Positions 1 to 5,158 are shown, counted from the stretch's first letter. The stretch is 9,202 nucleotides of DNA from Bacillota bacterium (GCA_012510325.1 JAAZIG010000116.1:1-9202), one strand, 5' to 3'. The notes: generated from the sequence alone by a model not told the origin. Numbers and translations are program-made.

Positions 1-92
1 AATTCTTCAGCGGGGCTCTCCCGGTGAAGATCGGCCAACCCGGCGGTCTGCTCCATGGCCAGCTCCAGAGCTGATTTGATCTTTTTTTCCAT
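1..92 (-). CDS. Unrecognised protein, N-terminal fragment (cut by window edge)
   Basis: On the minus strand an ATG at 92-90 opens a frame that stays open to the window edge. It starts MEKKIKSALELAMEQTAGL and continues ADLHRESPAEE. GGGGTGA lies about 8 nt upstream on that strand and serves as a Shine-Dalgarno site, which favours this ATG over an in-frame GTG at 104-102. The visible part is charged and probably helical, with no signal peptide or membrane segment. I do not recognise the family and only 30 codons are visible. The gene is transcribed away from the metallo-hydrolase, and their start codons are about 60 bp apart, so a divergent promoter region must lie in 93-155. Confidence 0.6.
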   Translation of the reverse strand, partial: MEKKIKSALELAMEQTAGLADLHRESPAEE

Positions 93-143
93 CCTTTTCT
101 TCACCCCGCTATTTATGGTATCATATTGTTAAAATTGACGCAC

Positions 144-149
144 GGAGGA
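144..149 (+). promoter_or_regulatory. Ribosome binding site of the MBL-fold hydrolase
   Basis: GGAGGA lies 6 nt before the ATG at 156 and decides the start against the upstream in-frame TTG at 126. Confidence 0.8.
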
Positions 150-155
150 ACACAG

Positions 156-854
156 ATGCACCTGACTGAACGTTTGTATGCTTATTTCTGGCAGGGCTTC
201 GGCAACAATTGCAACAGCTATATTTACCGGGGCAAAAAGCTTGTTCTCATCGATCCCGGCCATATTATGAACGAAACAGGCGAGAGATGTTTCGAAACTT
301 TAGCCGAGTCTGTCGGCAGGGACGGCATTAGCCTTAAGGAGATTGAACTGATCCTGCTCACCCACGGTCATCCCGATCATGCGGAGGCGGCGGGGGTAAT
401 CCGGGAGCAGAGCGGAGCCAAGATCGGCATTCACCGCCAGGACGCCTTTTTCCTGGAGGGTCTGGAGCAACGCCTGGCGGCATCGGGCGCAACGAGAGTG
501 CCGTCGCTGGCGCCGGATTTCTACCTCAAGGGGGGCGAGCTGAAGCTCAGCTCTCCCGGAGAAGAGGGCGCGGATCTGATCCAGGTTGTCGAGACGCCGG
601 GCCATTCGCCGGGTTCGGTCTCTTTTTACTTCCCCGAGGAACAGGCGCTCATTACCGGCGACACCGTATTTGACAGCAGTATCGGCCGCTCCGATCTGCC
701 CGGAGGGGATTTCGAAACGCTGGGCAACAGCGTCGCCGCCCTCTCACGTCTTGAGGACGTCGAGCTACTTCTGCCCGGCCACATGGGGCCGATCCGAGGA
801 GCAGAGGGTGTCCGCCGCAACTTCGACATGATCCAGCGCATGTTCTTCCGCTAG
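156..854 (+). CDS. Metallo-beta-lactamase-fold hydrolase (glyoxalase II-like)
   Basis: This 232-aa cytoplasmic protein belongs to the MBL-fold hydrolase superfamily. The signature H-x-H-x-D-H is complete: H70, H72, D74 and H75 in THGHPDHAEA. It is followed by H150 (ETPGHSPGS), D169 (ITGDTVF) and H209 (LPGHMGP), which together make a two-metal site, normally zinc or iron. The early LIDPGH strand-turn and the GDTVF segment are typical of glyoxalase II/YcbL-like thioesterase relatives. The start is the ATG at 156, with GGAGGA at 144-149, 6 nt upstream; an in-frame TTG at 126 would include the ribosome binding site. The substrate cannot be read from the sequence; a glutathione or bacillithiol thioester, a lactone or another ester are all possible. 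The C-terminus is short and lacks the extra helical substrate domain of classical GloB. Fold assignment is near certain, function only generic. Confidence 0.93.
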   Translation: MHLTERLYAYFWQGFGNNCNSYIYRGKKLVLIDPGHIMNETGERCFETLAESVGRDGISLKEIELILLTHGHPDHAEAAGVIREQSGAKIGIHRQDAFFLEGLEQRLAASGATRVPSLAPDFYLKGGELKLSSPGEEGADLIQVVETPGHSPGSVSFYFPEEQALITGDTVFDSSIGRSDLPGGDFETLGNSVAALSRLEDVELLLPGHMGPIRGAEGVRRNFDMIQRMFFR

Positions 855-887
855 AAAAGATCGCTTCGGCGGGCATGCTGAGCTGTC

Positions 888-915
888 CTGAGTCAAGGGG
901 ACTGAGTCAAGGGGA
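888..915 (+). repeat. Perfect 14-bp tandem repeat
   Basis: CTGAGTCAAGGGGA occurs twice back to back, at 888-901 and 902-915. The second copy is the left arm of the 27-bp palindrome that follows. The first looks like a partial duplication of that palindrome, from slippage or from an abortive insertion of the same element. Confidence 0.9.
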
Positions 916-930
916 CGGTGCCTTTGACTC
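904..930 (+). repeat. 27-bp REP-like palindrome, GAGTCAA type
   Basis: GAGTCAAGGG at 904-913 pairs with CCTTTGACTC at 921-930. This gives a 10-bp stem with one G-T wobble and a GACGGTG-type loop. The element resembles short intergenic palindromes with a GGGGACGG core that I recall near IS200-like Y1 (REP-associated tyrosine) transposases in several phyla. No such transposase is present here. It has the same length and core as the GAGCCAGG-type palindromes at 1209, 4889 and 5056 when those are read on the opposite strand. Confidence 0.75.
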
Positions 931-961
931 ACTCCTAGGAAAAAAGTCCAACCACCGCTGT

Positions 962-985
962 CCTCCCGAGCGCAGCGAAGGAGCT
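962..985 (+). repeat. Degenerate 24-nt hairpin repeat
   Basis: This is a diverged copy of the small hairpin repeat (best copy 4929-4952). The core GAGCGCAGCGAAGG is intact. The outer A-T pair of the consensus stem is replaced by C-G, so pairing is kept despite two base changes, although an inner T-A pair has become C-A. Another degenerate half copy follows at about 1013-1028. Confidence 0.6.
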
Positions 986-1024
986 CGCAATACGCTTAAA
1001 GGGGATTATTGCCATCCCGAGCGT

Positions 1025-1061
1025 AGGGAATTATTATCATCCCGGTCTGGATTATTTTGTC
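1025..1061 (+). repeat. 37-bp direct repeat, copy 1
   Basis: This segment is identical, base for base, to 4728-4764 and has the same orientation. It starts AGGGAATTATTATC and ends GGATTATTTTGTC. The two copies lie about 3.7 kb apart and flank the LuxR regulator and LPQTG protein genes. Beyond the repeat, this copy has about 23 bp (1062-1084) that are absent from island B before the first full hairpin repeat begins. Confidence 0.95.
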
Positions 1062-1083
1062 CACCCGGGCTGACTATTTTTGT

Positions 1084-1248
1084 CATCCTGAGCATAGCGA
1101 AGGATCTGCTCTGGGAACCCCTTCGGCTATTCCTGGCATAGCGAAGGAGCTGATCTAGGAACCCCCTTACTATTTCCGGCGCAGCGAATGCACTGATTAA
1201 CGAAAAATGGGCCAGGAGATCCGTCCCCCTGGCTCAGGTAATTTTTGT
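1084..1248 (+). repeat. 165-bp composite repeat unit, island A
   Basis: The unit aligns without gaps to 4764-4928. It contains a full 24-nt hairpin repeat (1084-1107), two shorter hairpin variants (about 1130-1151 and 1174-1194, the latter with GGCGCAGCGAATG), the string CTGATTAACGAAAAATG, a 27-bp palindrome (1209-1235) and a short AGGTAATTTTTG link. The next hairpin repeat begins immediately at 1249. Translated fragments such as VILSIAKDLL match the spurious peptides this repeat family leaves in many genome annotations. Confidence 0.9.
1209..1235 (-). repeat. 27-bp REP-like palindrome, GAGCCAGG type (island A)
   Basis: GCCAGG at 1211-1216 pairs with CCTGGC at 1228-1233, and the stem extends through a wobble to an outer G-C pair. 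On the minus strand it shows the GGGGGACGG core shared with the palindrome at 904-930. It lies 125 bp into the composite unit, the same offset as in the copy at 4889. Confidence 0.8.
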
Positions 1249-1276
1249 CATCCTGAGGGCGTAGCCCGAAGGATCT
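1249..1276 (+). repeat. Hairpin repeat with a 2-bp longer inner stem
   Basis: This copy is 28 nt long instead of 24. The usual inner GC-GTA-GC is here GGGC-GTA-GCCC: two bases were added on each side and they pair with each other. The outer ATCCT/AGGAT stem and the flanking GA/GA steps are unchanged. It opens a second composite unit that continues as a degenerate hairpin variant (about 1297-1319) and then stops. Confidence 0.85.
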
Positions 1277-1335
1277 GCTCTGCGAACCCCCTGCTATTCC
1301 CGGGGCGTAACGAAGGTCTCCTTTGAGTCCGTTGC

Positions 1336-1375
1336 CTGCCCGATTTTAGCCCCTCAGCGGGAAAAATGCGGGCAG
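1336..1375 (+). promoter_or_regulatory. Strong 40-nt hairpin upstream of the LuxR gene
   Basis: CTGCCCG (1336-1342) pairs with CGGGCAG (1369-1375). Inside it ATTTT (1343-1347) pairs with AAAAT (1363-1367), with G1368 bulged, and CCC/GGG may close a loop at the tip. No T-run follows, so it is not a standard intrinsic terminator. It ends about 90 nt before the regulator's start. It could be a leader-RNA structure, a terminator of weak type, or a remnant of another repeat family. Confidence 0.55.
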
Positions 1376-1389
1376 CTCCATCCCCTGAA

Positions 1390-1440
1390 ATGAAGGAGTT
1401 AAAGCCGTCAATGAAGAAAATCATACCGGAATCCGAATGA
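1390..1440 (+). CDS. Possible 16-codon leader ORF
   Basis: An ATG at 1390 opens MKELKPSMKKIIPESE followed by TGA at 1438-1440, ending 25 nt before the LuxR start. A second in-frame ATG at 1411 has GAAGGAG about 12 nt upstream, which would give a 9-residue peptide. Neither start has ideal spacing and the peptide resembles nothing I know. It may be a chance frame; its place between a strong hairpin and a regulator gene is the only reason to list it. Confidence 0.15.
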   Translation: MKELKPSMKKIIPESE

Positions 1441-1465
1441 AGTTGTTTAGGGATGATTGCGGCAA

Positions 1466-2845
1466 ATGATCACAACAGATACCGGGCGTTTTGGCTTTCT
1501 TAAACCCGGCCTGGCACTGGCCGCTTTTTTTGGCTGGTTGCTCTCGTTTCCCTTTTTTGGCTGCCTGCTCATGGAGGCTGCAGGTGCCGATACACTACTG
1601 TTGGGGATGGTTTTTGTAATCAGTCTGGGGCTGGGTCTGCTTCTGTCGGCCTTGTTTACAGCTAACGGGATTCTGTTTTCTTTTTCTCCCGTGTTTGCCG
1701 GGGCGATCTGCGCCGCGCTCACGGTGACATACGCCTTTAGCCACGGCAGTATGCTTGTTGACGCTTTGATCATGGTGCTGCTGGGGTTTGTCACCGCCTA
1801 CCTTTTGCTGGTCTGGACCGCACAGTTTTCAGTCAACTCCAGGCCCCTCGAGATCCTGGCCTTGGCGATGGCCGGTGCCAACATCATAGTGGCTCTGGCC
1901 AATCTGGCGACGCAGGTTCCGCTACAGCTGTCGCTCTCCCTGCTGGCCCTTTCAGCCTTGGGCGGGGTTCTGCTGTTTGAGCGGGCCGTTCCCGAAGAAA
2001 AAGAGCGACAGATTGTACCCGTAGAAAAGCAGGAACGCTTCGCCATGATCAAACCTCTGGCTGCGTATGCCGTAGCGGTCTATTTACTCGGCGGGATCTG
2101 GTACAATGCCTTTTCCCTGCAGCCTGTGGCCGCATCTCTTTGGGCAAAGAGCGTTGATTTTATTCTCTACAGCATCGGAATAGTGTTCCTGGCGCTGCTG
2201 GTTAGATACAGCCGGCCGGCCGCTCTGGCTTCTTACAGCCTCAGCTTTCTCGGTCTGGCTCTGATCATCGCTCTGGCCCGGAGCACCCCTCCTTTTCTGC
2301 TGTGGAGCCACCATGCGGCCTTTAATTTTGGCTTTGCTGCAGCAGATCTGTTTTTCTGGATGGCCCTGTGGTTCCTCGCCCAGACCTATCCCGGAAGACG
2401 TGTCTTCGGACTGGGGCTGGGCTTCTCGCTGCTTTTGATCGGTCTATCCACCGCTTTGGCGGCACTGGAATATGCTTGCGGAGCTCCGTTGTTGATTTTT
2501 CTCACTGCTCTGGTTTTGCTTTTCCTGTTTGTCCCGGTGCTTTCACGGAATCCGTTTCAATTGATGAATCAGCCGGAGGCAGCCCCGGCCCCGGCAGATG
2601 AGCTCCGGACAACCCCTCCGGTTGTCCCCGAGGGCCTTACTCCTGCTGAAACAAAGGTTTATCAATTTTTAATTGAGGGAGCCGGCGATGCAGAGATAGC
2701 GGAAGCTCTCTTCATCTCCAGGCATACGGTGAAATTTCACGTCCGCAATGTTTTGCGTAAACTCGAAGTTAAAAATCGTAGGGAGCTAATTGTACAAACC
2801 CTTGCCGGGCAACACCGCTCCGGCGACTCCGGCGACTTGAGATAG
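1466..2845 (+). CDS. LuxR-type regulator with 12-TM membrane sensor domain
   Basis: This 459-aa protein fuses a polytopic membrane domain to a C-terminal LuxR/GerE helix-turn-helix. I count twelve hydrophobic segments, roughly at residues 16-38, 44-66, 70-92, 96-119, 128-148, 152-172, 196-218, 229-249, 251-273, 283-304, 312-333 and 340-360. The charged loop 173-195 splits them 6+6, like a major-facilitator fold. A Pro/Ala-rich linker (about 365-389) leads to the HTH at 391-449, where AEIAEALFISRHTVKFHVRNVLRKL is a classic LuxR recognition unit. Residues 174-188 carry many Glu and Lys. There is no receiver or kinase domain, so it is probably a one-component sensor that binds its signal in the membrane. 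Similar MFS-like/LuxR fusions are known from Coriobacteriia and anaerobic Bacillota. The start is the ATG at 1466 with AGGGATGA 9 nt or so upstream; an in-frame TTG at 1457 is too close to that site. The likely target is the palindrome downstream at 2946-2965. Confidence 0.88.
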   Translation: MITTDTGRFGFLKPGLALAAFFGWLLSFPFFGCLLMEAAGADTLLLGMVFVISLGLGLLLSALFTANGILFSFSPVFAGAICAALTVTYAFSHGSMLVDALIMVLLGFVTAYLLLVWTAQFSVNSRPLEILALAMAGANIIVALANLATQVPLQLSLSLLALSALGGVLLFERAVPEEKERQIVPVEKQERFAMIKPLAAYAVAVYLLGGIWYNAFSLQPVAASLWAKSVDFILYSIGIVFLALLVRYSRPAALASYSLSFLGLALIIALARSTPPFLLWSHHAAFNFGFAAADLFFWMALWFLAQTYPGRRVFGLGLGFSLLLIGLSTALAALEYACGAPLLIFLTALVLLFLFVPVLSRNPFQLMNQPEAAPAPADELRTTPPVVPEGLTPAETKVYQFLIEGAGDAEIAEALFISRHTVKFHVRNVLRKLEVKNRRELIVQTLAGQHRSGDSGDLR

Positions 2846-2911
2846 TTTCCTTCCTCCATACCCATTCACTTTTAAATGGTCCACAAAAATACTCAACAAG
2901 GTTTAATTTTC

Positions 2912-2939
2912 TTGATTTCTCGAACTTTTCTGGAATAAT
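2912..2939 (+). promoter_or_regulatory. Candidate sigma-A-type promoter for the LPQTG gene
   Basis: TTGATT (2912-2917) and AATAAT (2934-2939) are separated by 16 bp. Transcription would begin near 2946, at the first base of the 20-bp palindrome, leaving a 5' untranslated region of about 180 nt. A weaker alternative is TAAATA at 3000-3005, for which the palindrome would be an upstream activator site. Both are guesses from consensus only. Confidence 0.3.
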
Positions 2940-2945
2940 TGGCAA

Positions 2946-2965
2946 TACTACCCCATGGGGTAGTA
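2946..2965. promoter_or_regulatory. Perfect 20-bp palindrome, candidate operator
   Basis: TACTACCCCATGGGGTAGTA is its own reverse complement over all 20 bases. It lies about 100 bp after the LuxR gene and 160 bp before the LPQTG gene. NarL/LuxR-family dimers bind inverted heptamers, for NarL TACYYMT-like, and the TACCCCA/TGGGGTA halves are similar though directly abutting. I saw no second copy in the window. It is not followed by a T-run, so it is unlikely to be a terminator. That the neighbouring LuxR protein binds it is inference. Confidence 0.6.
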
Positions 2966-3110
2966 GAACTGTGCCTGTGGATATCGGAAAATAGCAGTGT
3001 AAATATGTTTCCATGAAGGGGTGAAATCGGCGGCGGGAAGCCGGGGAAGAGGCGGGTGCCGGAAAAATTTGAGGACGAACCAGCTGCCACCTGCATTTGA
3101 AAATATAATT

Positions 3111-3117
3111 GGGAGGT
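3111..3117 (+). promoter_or_regulatory. Ribosome binding site of the LPQTG gene
   Basis: GGGAGGT lies 7 nt before GTG at 3125. It supports a GTG start; there is no nearby in-frame ATG that would keep the signal peptide. Confidence 0.8.
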
Positions 3118-3124
3118 ATTTCGC

Positions 3125-4612
3125 GTGATCGCAATCTCTGCAAATAAGAAAATTGCAGTATTTTTGATGGTCTTTGTTTTTCTCTTTGCTTGCAGTGGTC
3201 TGGCCGGGGCGCAGACAGAGACACTTAAAATTGAAGGGAATCCACTGGAAATACGTGCCAAGAACGAAGGGACCATCGGTGCTTACCGCTGGGAGGGCGG
3301 TACTTTACAAAGTCAATATTATGGCGGCTACTCGTGGGTTACCGCTCTGATTATTAGCGATGGTGACACCGGGTTTCCTTTCAAATTTTTCAGCGAATAT
3401 ATGAGCTATTCTGGTGAAGAGTTTACGCCGGTATCTCACGAAAAAGACGGTGACTGGGTGATCCGGACGGTTTACGATGCCGGCAGTTCGGGTATCAGGA
3501 TCACTCAGACCATTGATTATACCGATGGCAGCGCTTACTATCGCAAGAGCTGGACGCTCGAGAACGAAAGCGATGAAAAAACCTATACTGATCTCCGCTT
3601 CATCCACGGCGGCGATGCCTATTTCGGCGGCTATGATTCTTCATTGGGGCACTGGGATCCTTCCCTGAGGATGGTCTACCTGACCAACCCCGATATGGGG
3701 ATATCCGGGATCATGGGCTTTTATGGGGCTGCTTCATCTCCCGCCGATAATTATTTTGAGGGCAGGTACTACGACGTGTACGATAATATTGTGGGGGGTC
3801 AGCTTCCAGACAGTGTGAGAGATGATTACCATGATTCGGGGTATGCCCTGCAGTGGAACCGGGCCAGCCTGGCACCCGGGGAAAGCTGGACCATTGTCAG
3901 TTATGAAAAATGGACCGAGGCCGGCTTTGTGCAGGTTTTTGCCCCTTCCGACGGTGAAGGTTCCCCCGGAGACACGATCAGCTACCTTTTCACTGTCTCC
4001 AATGAACAGTCTGATGATACGCTGTTTAATTTTAGCGCCGTTTCGGTCTCCGGTTGGGATGTTGTTCTTCCGGTAACTTCTCTGACCATCCCTGCCGGTG
4101 AAGCGGCCAATGTGGAAGTAAAATTGACTGTGGCGGCAGATGCGGTGGTGGGAGCGGAAGATATCCTCACGCTAATCGCCGTCGCTGCAGATGATGAAAG
4201 CGTGACCAATGCAGACAGCGTTACCACCGTCGTTCTTCCGGTAAGAACAGGTTCCCTGACAGTGATAATTGAGCCCGAAGAAGCTGCCGCTGCCGGTGCA
4301 CAGTGGCGGCGTGTCGGTACTGCTACCTGGTTCAACAGCGGTGCAACGGAGGCCGATGTTCCGGTAGGCACCCATCTCCTTGAGTTCAAAGGGGTGCCCG
4401 GTTTTGTTCTGCCGGCCGGCGTGGCGGTAACGATCGGCGAAGGGGAAACTAGCAGCGCCGCGGCGGCCTACAGTGAAGCGCCTCCTGAAGTTAAACCAGA
4501 GGAAACTACCGAGCTGCCCCAGACCGGCGGCGGGATGTTCCCCGGTATATTCTCGGGCGCTGTGGCGGCGATCGGCGGGGCCCTGTTGCTGAGAAGAAGG
4601 AAAAACAAATAA
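3125..4612 (+). CDS. LPQTG-anchored cell-wall surface protein
   Basis: This 495-aa secreted protein has the full sortase-substrate layout. A signal peptide covers residues 1-29 (KK, then a hydrophobic run, with likely cleavage at AGA|Q). The C-terminus has LPQTG at 464-468, a hydrophobic segment at about 472-487 and an RRRKNK tail. Between them lie an N-terminal, aromatic- and Gly-rich, all-beta-looking region (about 31-260), an Ig-like domain rich in alternating hydrophobics (about 266-370, resembling NEW3-type domains with SPGDTISYLFTVSN), and a PEGA-like repeat (about 374-451) with the recognisable GAQWRRVGTATWFNSG and VPVGTHLLEF motifs. It is probably displayed on the peptidoglycan by sortase A; its ligand or activity is unknown. 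LFAC at 20-23 slightly resembles a lipobox, but Phe at -2 is unusual and LPQTG argues against lipidation. It follows the 12-TM LuxR gene with a long leader that contains the palindrome, so it is the probable target of that regulator. No sortase gene is in the window. Confidence 0.85.
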   Translation: MIAISANKKIAVFLMVFVFLFACSGLAGAQTETLKIEGNPLEIRAKNEGTIGAYRWEGGTLQSQYYGGYSWVTALIISDGDTGFPFKFFSEYMSYSGEEFTPVSHEKDGDWVIRTVYDAGSSGIRITQTIDYTDGSAYYRKSWTLENESDEKTYTDLRFIHGGDAYFGGYDSSLGHWDPSLRMVYLTNPDMGISGIMGFYGAASSPADNYFEGRYYDVYDNIVGGQLPDSVRDDYHDSGYALQWNRASLAPGESWTIVSYEKWTEAGFVQVFAPSDGEGSPGDTISYLFTVSNEQSDDTLFNFSAVSVSGWDVVLPVTSLTIPAGEAANVEVKLTVAADAVVGAEDILTLIAVAADDESVTNADSVTTVVLPVRTGSLTVIIEPEEAAAAGAQWRRVGTATWFNSGATEADVPVGTHLLEFKGVPGFVLPAGVAVTIGEGETSSAAAAYSEAPPEVKPEETTELPQTGGGMFPGIFSGAVAAIGGALLLRRRKNK

Positions 4613-4677
4613 CGGTTTAGCATATAGCCGGCGATTGTTATTGTAAAGTCGCTAATTGTCTAACCCAGCAGGTACGT

Positions 4678-4698
4678 GGCCGTCCTCAAAGGGCGGCC
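4678..4698 (+). terminator. Possible terminator hairpin after the LPQTG gene
   Basis: GGCCGTCC (4678-4685) and GGGCGGCC (4691-4698) form an 8-bp stem with one G-T wobble and a TCAAA loop, 65 bp after the stop codon. The sequence that follows, CCTCGCTTTCTG, is only mildly T-rich, so termination would be weak or factor-assisted. Confidence 0.4.
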
Positions 4699-4727
4699 CC
4701 TCGCTTTCTGATCCCCTCCAACGCTGC

Positions 4728-4764
4728 AGGGAATTATTATCATCCCGGTCTGGATTATTTTGTC
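4728..4764 (+). repeat. 37-bp direct repeat, copy 2
   Basis: Identical to 1025-1061 in the same orientation. Here it runs straight into the first full hairpin repeat at 4764 without the 23-bp extra segment seen in island A. Confidence 0.95.
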
Positions 4765-4928
4765 ATCCTGAGCATAGCGAAGGATCTGATCTGGGGTGCT
4801 CCTTTTGCTTTCCCGGCGCAGCGAAGGCTCTGATCTATGAACCCCCTTGCTATTTTCGGCGCAGCGAGTGTTCTGATTAACGAAAAATGAGCCGGGAGAT
4901 CCGTCCCCCTGGCTCAGGTAATTTTTGT
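4764..4928 (+). repeat. 165-bp composite repeat unit, island B, first copy
   Basis: It has the same order and length as 1084-1248: a full hairpin repeat (4764-4787), two short variants (about 4811-4831 and 4855-4872), CTGATTAACGAAAAATG, a 27-bp palindrome (4889-4915) and the AGGTAATTTTTG link. Most differences from the island A unit are single substitutions in the middle third. Confidence 0.9.
4889..4915 (-). repeat. 27-bp REP-like palindrome, GAGCCAGG type (island B, first)
   Basis: GAGCCGGG (4889-4896) pairs with CCTGGCTC (4908-4915) over 8 bp with one G-T wobble. It is the copy with the best preserved outer stem. Confidence 0.8.
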
Positions 4929-5095
4929 CATCCTGAGCGTAGCGAAGGATCTGATCTGAGAACCCCTTTTGCTATTCCCGGCATAGCGAAGGACCTGATC
5001 TGGGGTGCTCCTTTTGCTATTTCCGGCGCAGCGAATGCTCTGATTAACGAAAAGTAGGCCAGGAGATCCGTCCCCCTGGCTCATTCGGGTGGCTG
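4929..5095 (+). repeat. Composite repeat unit, island B, second tandem copy
   Basis: A second unit begins exactly where the first ends. It has a consensus hairpin repeat (4929-4952, GAGCGTAGCGAAGG core), short variants (about 4976-4996 and 5021-5041) and a palindrome at 5056-5082, 127 bp in. After the palindrome the similarity ends and the AGGTAATTTTTG link is missing. The 5' part of this copy is the closest to the usual database form of the repeat. Confidence 0.88.
5056..5082 (-). repeat. 27-bp REP-like palindrome, GAGCCAGG type (island B, second)
   Basis: GCCAGG (5058-5063) pairs with CCTGGC (5075-5080), extended by one wobble pair; the outermost pair is lost. The loop AGATCCGTCCC-type core is identical to the copies at 1209 and 4889. 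Confidence 0.78.
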
Positions 5096-5158
5096 GGGGA
5101 TAAATTGTTTTCCTTTGGAAAAAAATAAAGTTGATCAGAAGATAAAGGGGCCGGGGAA

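Larger units (their letters stand above)
855..1465. other. 611-bp gene-free stretch: repeat island A and LuxR leader
   Basis: No convincing protein gene lies between the hydrolase and the regulator. A frame across 875-1141 is open but consists of repeat DNA and has no ribosome binding site. The stretch holds, in order, a tandem 14-bp repeat, a 27-bp palindrome (904-930), degenerate and good copies of a small hairpin repeat, a 37-bp segment shared with island B, one full 165-bp composite unit (1084-1248), the start of a second one (1249 to about 1319), and then a 40-nt hairpin and a tiny ORF just upstream of the regulator. The last segment, about 1320-1465, is not repeated in the window. Confidence 0.85.
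4613..5158. other. 546-bp gene-free stretch: repeat island B
   Basis: The first about 110 bp (4613-4727) are not repeated in the window and contain a GC-rich hairpin at 4678-4698. The rest, to about 5095, is made of the 37-bp shared segment and two tandem composite units. An open frame at 4656-4880 reads through repeat DNA and gives the familiar spurious peptide HPEHSEGSD, so it is not taken as a gene. The last 60 bp (5096-5158) form the leader of the propeller gene and include TTTTCC-TTT-GGAAAA (5108-5122), a minor inverted repeat. Confidence 0.85.

Noticed and set aside
875..1141. Open frame of 88 codons on the plus strand
   Set aside because: It lies in repeat DNA, has no ribosome binding site, and its peptide (PERSEG, VILSIAKDLL) is the standard artefact of the hairpin repeat.
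2855..2880. Terminator after the LuxR gene (CCATT/AATGG inverted repeat)
   Set aside because: The stem is short and AT-rich with no following T-run, so support is too weak.
3012..3090. GC- and purine-rich leader of the LPQTG gene as a riboswitch
   Set aside because: I compared it by eye with cobalamin and cyclic-di-GMP aptamers and found no matching core motifs.
3104..3109. TATAAT as a -10 box for the LPQTG gene
   Set aside because: It lies directly before the Shine-Dalgarno site, so transcription would start inside or after it.
4656..4880. Open frame of 74 codons on the plus strand
   Set aside because: It reads through the same repeat family (HPEHSEGSD) and has no ribosome binding site.
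888..5095. Repeat islands as CRISPR arrays
   Set aside because: Repeats are not evenly spaced with unique spacers; the units are continuous homologous DNA and no cas gene is present.
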